DNA from: Synergistales bacterium | GTDB lineage: Bacteria; Synergistota; Synergistia; Synergistales; 79-D21 | Direction: 5' to 3' | Assembly: GCA_015657435.1 (NCBI GenBank) | Contig: JADLKH010000002.1 | Span: 181,643-191,229 of the forward strand | DNA length: 9,587 bases | Shown here: positions 6,525-9,587 of the stretch, in pieces | Numbering within the stretch: the first letter of the stretch is position 1 | Layout: the number at the start of each line of letters is the position of its first letter | Position numbers and translations under genes: made by a program | Notes under the pieces: generated by a model | Told to the model about the DNA's origin: nothing | The model's database searches: none | The model's input: the letters and a program-made list of their open reading frames with translations, nothing else

Positions 6525-6841
6525 GATCCCCCACCCTTCTTCCACGCATACGCCCCTGAAGCTTCCGGAAAGCGCGGAAGCAACAGTCATCATCATCGCT
6601 GAACTGTCTGCAACGGGGATTCAGAAAACGGACGGGACGGGATGAAACAGCCCGTCGGCTAAAAACGAGCCGGGGGTGGCGGGCACTGGCAGAAGAAGTG
6701 CATCTGGCGATCTCCTGTGTTTGACATCACTTTCATGACATTTTACCTCAGGGGGCTTGCTTTTCCCAAACCGGCGTCCAAGCCATCGAACGGAGTATAT
6801 TAGGAAAAGAGACGGACGAATAGGAACGGAGGCGAAACGCG
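6525..6841. other. Intergenic region between MFS and DUF3303 genes
   Basis: No coding region is convincing in these 317 bp. The region separates two divergent genes, so it should carry both promoters. I see a 7-bp hairpin in the MFS leader (GCTTCCG 6561-6567 with 6575-6581), a sigma-54-like site at 6687-6702, and a TTGACA at 6721-6726 without a good -10 at usual spacing. TGACAT occurs twice (6722, 6736). No MFS promoter stands out. Confidence 0.6.
6687..6702 (+). promoter_or_regulatory. Candidate sigma-54 (-24/-12) promoter for the DUF3303 gene
   Basis: TGGCAGAAGAAGTGCA keeps the diagnostic GG and GC with exactly 10 nt between them and matches most of the TGGCAC-N5-TTGCA consensus. Two or three flanking positions differ. 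The leader to the ATG would be about 130 nt. No activator gene is in the window. Confidence 0.35.
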
Positions 6842-7117
6842 ATGCTGTTCATGATCATCGAGAAATTCAAGCAGGGAAAAGCTCCCGATGTTTATCGCCG
6901 TTTCCGGGAGAAGGGGCGCATGGCTCCGGAAGGGCTGCTCTACCATTCGAGCTGGGTGGATCTGGAATTCCAACGCTGCTTCCAGGTCATGGAAGCGGAA
7001 AGCGAGGAGAAGGTTCATGCGTGGACGGCGAAGTGGGAAGACCTTGTCGATTTCGAGATCATCCCGGTCCGTACTTCCGCCGAAGCATCGGCAGCGATCG
7101 CTCCTCAGCTCGGTTGA
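6842..7117 (+). CDS. DUF3303 family protein
   Basis: A 91-residue cytoplasmic protein that covers the whole DUF3303 family length. Visible family features are the opening MLFMIIEKFK, VYRRFREKGRMAPEGLLYHSS at about 17-37, SWVDLEFQRCFQVMEAE at 37-53, and WTAKWEDLVDFEIIPV at 61-76, with the last 15 residues poorly conserved. The alternating strand-helix pattern suggests a small ferredoxin-like alpha/beta fold, similar to stress-responsive dimeric barrel proteins; this is inference and no reaction is known for the family. GGAGG lies 9 nt before the ATG. The gene converges on the SRPBCC gene with only 27 bp between stops and may be driven by the sigma-54-like site upstream. Confidence 0.85.
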   Translation: MLFMIIEKFKQGKAPDVYRRFREKGRMAPEGLLYHSSWVDLEFQRCFQVMEAESEEKVHAWTAKWEDLVDFEIIPVRTSAEASAAIAPQLG

Positions 7118-7144
7118 AGGTCCATCGGAACAACCGCGTGCTCC

Positions 7145-7627
7145 CTACCCGCCGATAAGTTTTTGACCGCTTTTCAGGTAGTGATTCAGCATCTTCTCCT
7201 CGGTTTGGCACATTTTTTCGAAAGAAGCGACCTCAAGGCCCCTGAGGTACCGGTTCCCCCGCTCGTTGAGGGCGGTGACCACCTGTGTCCACTCCGATTC
7301 CGTCCTGCCGGGTCCCGCGGGCTTCAGGGCAATGGAGTATCGAATGGCCCGGATCTCGTTCCACCGCACGAATTCGATTCGACCCGGTCTTTCGTGGCGA
7401 CTGATCACCCATGTATCCTCCAGGCCGGTTTCACGGTTGAACGTCCTGAAAATGCCGTCCAGTTCGGCATATCCGGATTCCGAATAAAGCATGTCGCATT
7501 TCCAGGACTCGATCCACTCGGCTTCCATTGTCGGGCACAACAGGGGAAAAACCGTTTCCGGTTCTGCCTCGATCTGCATCGTATAGCTAAAAATCCTGCG
7601 TTCCGCTTTCACGGCGTCCACTCCCAT
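7145..7627 (-). CDS. SRPBCC (START-like) family protein
   Basis: A 160-residue protein with the SRPBCC helix-grip pattern: an opening strand FSYTMQIEAEPETVFPLL (about 13-30), the short helices with CPTMEAEWIESWKC (31-44), a run of strands (GIFRTFNRE, TWVISRHE, IEFVRWNEI, IRYSIALKPAG), and a long C-terminal helix from about 123. Such folds bind hydrophobic ligands in a deep pocket. Some act as cyclases and others as ligand sensors; the ligand here is unknown. ATG 7627 has GAGG about 12 nt upstream. A GTG at 7612 has GGGAG 8 nt upstream and may be the better start, removing five residues. The start is 22 bp after the LysE stop, so it is likely the last gene of the Lrp-LysE operon. Confidence 0.8.
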   Translation of the reverse strand: MGVDAVKAERRIFSYTMQIEAEPETVFPLLCPTMEAEWIESWKCDMLYSESGYAELDGIFRTFNRETGLEDTWVISRHERPGRIEFVRWNEIRAIRYSIALKPAGPGRTESEWTQVVTALNERGNRYLRGLEVASFEKMCQTEEKMLNHYLKSGQKLIGG

Positions 7628-7649
7628 ATCCCGATTTAGCCTCTGTCTT

Positions 7650-8279
7650 TCAAAGCCGGTTCAAAAGAGAACCAAGACTCGCCATTCCAAAGCAGCAGAT
7701 GATGAAACCGGAAAAGCGGTTCACCCACCTGAGTTGCCTGTGGTCGAACCTCGTGCGAAACAGGTTGACCGTCCCGCTCAACACGAGCCACCAAAGCGCA
7801 GAACCCGACACGACACCCAGCACCATCAATCCGGCCAGGGCCGGATTTCCACGGGTTGACCCGATCCCCAGTCCCGCAAAAACCGCCCCGAATGAAAGAA
7901 TCGTCATCGGGTTCGTGACCGTCAGGAAGAAAACCGAGATGTAGTCGCTCAAGAGCCCCCTGCGCCCCTCCCCGGTTTTCATGGCGGCGGGGACAGCCTT
8001 GAACGTAACACGGCCGAGATAAAGCAGGAAAAGCCCGCCAACCAGCCTGATCAGGGACTGCCGCTCCAGCAGGAGATTCGAAATCACAGTCACACCGAAG
8101 GCCGCCAGGCACCCGTAGATCCCATCGGCGGTAGCCGCCCCCAACCCGGAAAGGAATCCATTCAGCATTCCGCTTTCCAGGGTGCGCCGGATGCAAAGGA
8201 CACCGATGGGACCGACCGGCGCCGCAATTGAAAAGCCGAGAAAAATCCCTTTTACGAAAAAAACCAGTTCGGGAGGCAT
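7650..8279 (-). CDS. LysE/RhtB family exporter
   Basis: A 209-residue membrane protein of the LysE/RhtB amino-acid exporter family, at the usual length. The family signature is GFSIAAPVGPIGVLCIRRTL at about 15-34 in and after helix 1, followed by the Gly-rich GFLSGLGAATADGIYG (41-56). Later hydrophobic stretches at about 70-92, 112-132, 144-167 and 186-206 give the expected six-helix layout. The TVTNPMTILSF stretch (about 120-130) is the conserved Asn-Pro motif of this family. These proteins push amino acids or related metabolites out of the cell. The start follows the Lrp stop by 7 bp and its AAGG ribosome-binding site overlaps that stop, so the two are probably translationally linked. Lrp regulators next to LysE exporters are a well-known pairing, which points to amino-acid efflux; which one is unknown. 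Confidence 0.92.
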   Translation of the reverse strand: MPPELVFFVKGIFLGFSIAAPVGPIGVLCIRRTLESGMLNGFLSGLGAATADGIYGCLAAFGVTVISNLLLERQSLIRLVGGLFLLYLGRVTFKAVPAAMKTGEGRRGLLSDYISVFFLTVTNPMTILSFGAVFAGLGIGSTRGNPALAGLMVLGVVSGSALWWLVLSGTVNLFRTRFDHRQLRWVNRFSGFIICCFGMASLGSLLNRL

Positions 8280-8286
8280 TCCGCCT

Positions 8287-8739
8287 TCATTCCATCCTTA
8301 CCGGCAAAACCGGCGTTTCCTTGACGGTCGACAGGATCACGGTGGTCCGTGTCCTGATGCCATCCAGTTTCTTGATTCTTTCGCTGATGACCTGCTCAAG
8401 CGCGCGCGTGTCCGCGCAGCGGATCTTCAGGATGAAGTCTTCGGAACCTGCCACGTGGTGACATTCAAGGACCTCCGGCATGCTCTGGATCAACTCCAGG
8501 AACGCCCCCCTCGCATCCGTTCTTTCCAGCGTGACGGAAACCAGGGCGCCGAGGCCGCACCCCACTTCTTCGGGATTGACCCTTGCGGCGTAACCCCTGA
8601 TGACGCCCGATTCTTCCAGTTTCCTCACTCGATCAGCCGCCGCGGGTGCCGTTAGACCGATCAGGCCTCCCAATTCCGCCCAGGAGGACCTGCCCTTCTC
8701 CATCAGACGAATCAATAGCTTTGTATCGTTACTATTCAT
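8287..8739 (-). CDS. Lrp/AsnC family transcriptional regulator
   Basis: A 150-residue regulator of standard Lrp/AsnC length. It opens with NDTKLLIRLMEKGRSSWAEL (about 4-22), the helix-turn-helix follows (GLIGLTAPAAADRVRKLEESGVI, about 25-47), and the C-terminal RAM/ligand-binding domain covers about 63-145, with HHVAGSEDFILKIRCAD (94-110) as its signature. Such proteins form dimers to higher oligomers and respond to amino acids. AGGAGA lies 8 nt before the ATG at 8739. The gene leads the operon with LysE and SRPBCC, and probably controls the promoter at 8773-8800, including its own expression. The inducer cannot be read from sequence. Confidence 0.93.
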   Translation of the reverse strand: MNSNDTKLLIRLMEKGRSSWAELGGLIGLTAPAAADRVRKLEESGVIRGYAARVNPEEVGCGLGALVSVTLERTDARGAFLELIQSMPEVLECHHVAGSEDFILKIRCADTRALEQVISERIKKLDGIRTRTTVILSTVKETPVLPVRME

Positions 8740-8772
8740 TCTTATTTTCTCCTGTTTCGAAAAATATATCTT

Positions 8773-8800
8773 ATTATAATTACGATTCGTTAGTCGTCAA
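8773..8800 (-). promoter_or_regulatory. Strong sigma-70-like promoter of the Lrp-LysE-SRPBCC operon
   Basis: Minus strand: TTGACG (8800-8795), 16-bp spacer, TATAAT (8778-8773), a perfect -10 and a 5/6 -35. It sits in a distinctly AT-rich island (about 8740-8795), which suits binding by an Lrp-type regulator. The -10 overlaps the palindrome ATTATAAT. Confidence 0.8.
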
Positions 8801-8821
8801 GGCGCCATCAGCGTAACAAAA

Positions 8822-8848
8822 GGTTCTTCGCTATTTGGTGTGGGTAAC
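8822..8848. repeat. Probable terminal inverted repeat of the ISL3-type element
   Basis: The segment begins GGTTCTTCGCTATTTGG and continues TGTGGGTAA. Its GG-TCTT opening resembles ISL3-family ends, and the transposase stop lies inside it. The other end is outside the window, so pairing and an 8-bp target duplication (possibly TAACAAAA, 8814-8821) cannot be tested. Confidence 0.45.
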
Positions 8849-9587
8849 GGCATAGGACTTTGATAACTGGAATTCAAAACGACCGCCCACGATGTAAAAA
8901 ACCAGGATGCCGTATTTGAGGCTTCGATATCCGCGCGCTTTTGTCCTTGCCGCCTGGAACAAGCTGTTCAGTCCCTCCAGCAGGCCGTTGGAGATTCGGT
9001 TAGAAAAACACCGGAGAATAGCGACTTCTGCTCCCGGAACCCCTCCTTCAGGGCATGGGCCCCCGAAAGGTCGCAGGAAAAGTGCCGCACCGAACTCGGG
9101 TTCCCGTTGTGGCTTCTCAGGAACTCCAGGAACCCCTTCAAGGTGTCTTTCTGTCAGGTGGGAGCGACGAAGAAAACCACCCGCTTCGAGTCCAGGTCCA
9201 TGAAAACCGTCAGGTACCGGTGGCGCCGTTTCCAACTCGCCTCGTCGATGCCCACGGAGGTCAAGCCGGACAGGTTCTGTCCCTCCACGGACCTCTCGAT
9301 GTGATGCCGGACGATCCTCCAGATCCGGGTGTCCCATTCGTCCAGGATCAAAGCTGCTTCCCATACCGGCATGAACTTGACCAAAGACATGGCGAGACTC
9401 TCGAAGAGGAGGGTGAAGCCGCTTCCTTCCCGGCTCCAGGGAACCTTCACCTGCCTCATCCCATGATCGGGGCACTTGACCCACGGGGCTCGGGCGTGGA
9501 CGTAGGCCTTGTACCGGAAGAGATTCATGTGCCGCCAGGTCAATTCCGCCGTGTCGTGGACGGGGCAGCTTCCTTTCCCGCACTCGG
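8831..9587 (-). pseudogene. Decayed ISL3-family transposase (N-terminus outside window)
   Basis: The frame enters at the right edge with a zinc-ribbon segment (ECGKGSCPVHDT, then WRHMNLFRYKAY and VKCPDHGMRQV). The DDE domain follows, with the first catalytic Asp in VGIDEASWKRRH. A TGA at 9154-9156 then interrupts it after FFVAPT, but the same frame carries on as QKDTLKGFLEFLRSHNG and HFSCDLSGA, the second Asp (GAC 9070-9072). Soon after, the reading frame changes, and the end NRISNGLLEGLNSLFQAAR, with the catalytic Glu, sits in another frame to the TAG at 8831. About 110-120 residues between these parts, expected in a roughly 400-residue ISL3 transposase, are missing. The gene thus carries a nonsense change plus an internal frameshifting deletion and should be inactive. 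Confidence 0.85.

Noticed and set aside
6656..6672. CGGCT/AGCCG hairpin as a terminator
   Set aside because: Five-bp stem with A-rich loop, no T-run, and it lies upstream of the DUF3303 gene between divergent genes where no transcript should end.
6722..6741. TGACAT repeats as a Pho-box-like operator
   Set aside because: The two copies are 14 bp apart, not the 11 bp expected, and no other Pho-type signal is nearby.
8831..9583. 250-codon minus-strand open frame as one intact protein
   Set aside because: Only its last 75 or so residues are transposase. The rest is a wrong-frame reading of the zinc-ribbon and DDE region, so the length comes from the frame change and not from a novel gene.

Overview
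The window is a moderately GC-rich, gene-dense piece of bacterial chromosome. Gram-negative ancestry is supported by two OmpH/Skp-type periplasmic chaperones and several proteins with signal peptides. The mix (flavoredoxin-like flavin reductase, DUF3303, DUF3465, DUF3089, an Lrp/LysE pair and an ISL3-type transposase) fits a Desulfobacterota/deltaproteobacterial genome. That assignment is an inference from gene families and was not tested by any search.

Layout from left to right. Positions 1-822 (minus): DUF3089 alpha/beta-hydrolase, cut by the window edge. 1137-1733 (minus): flavin reductase/flavoredoxin family. 1872-2309 (minus): OmpH/Skp paralogue A with its own promoter and hairpin. 2407-3318 (minus): exported alpha/beta hydrolase. 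3490-4092 (plus): class I SAM methyltransferase, whose membrane-anchor N-terminus appears to be split off by one extra base in a T8 tract. 4114-4563 (minus): DUF3465 exported protein. 4724-5164 (minus): OmpH/Skp paralogue B with promoter and a clear intrinsic terminator. 5373-6524 (minus): MFS transporter. 6842-7117 (plus): DUF3303 protein. 7145-8739 (minus): likely operon of Lrp/AsnC regulator, LysE-family exporter and SRPBCC protein, read from one strong promoter. 8822-9587 (minus): decayed ISL3-family transposase running off the right edge.

The Lrp-LysE-SRPBCC block reads as an amino-acid-responsive regulator controlling an exporter. The two OmpH/Skp genes look like single-gene units. They share about 70% protein identity (hand count), the same ribosome-binding site spacing, and a promoter with matching -35, 18-bp spacer and -10. 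They therefore look like a duplication that carried its control region, with unrelated genes now between the copies. Five products (DUF3089, both OmpH proteins, the 2407-3318 hydrolase, DUF3465) carry N-terminal export signals, so the left half has an envelope theme, but nothing shows that they work together. I did not see a clear defence system, CRISPR array, tRNA or rRNA. The best leads are the duplicated OmpH units, the disrupted methyltransferase N-terminus and a sigma-54-like promoter upstream of the DUF3303 gene.
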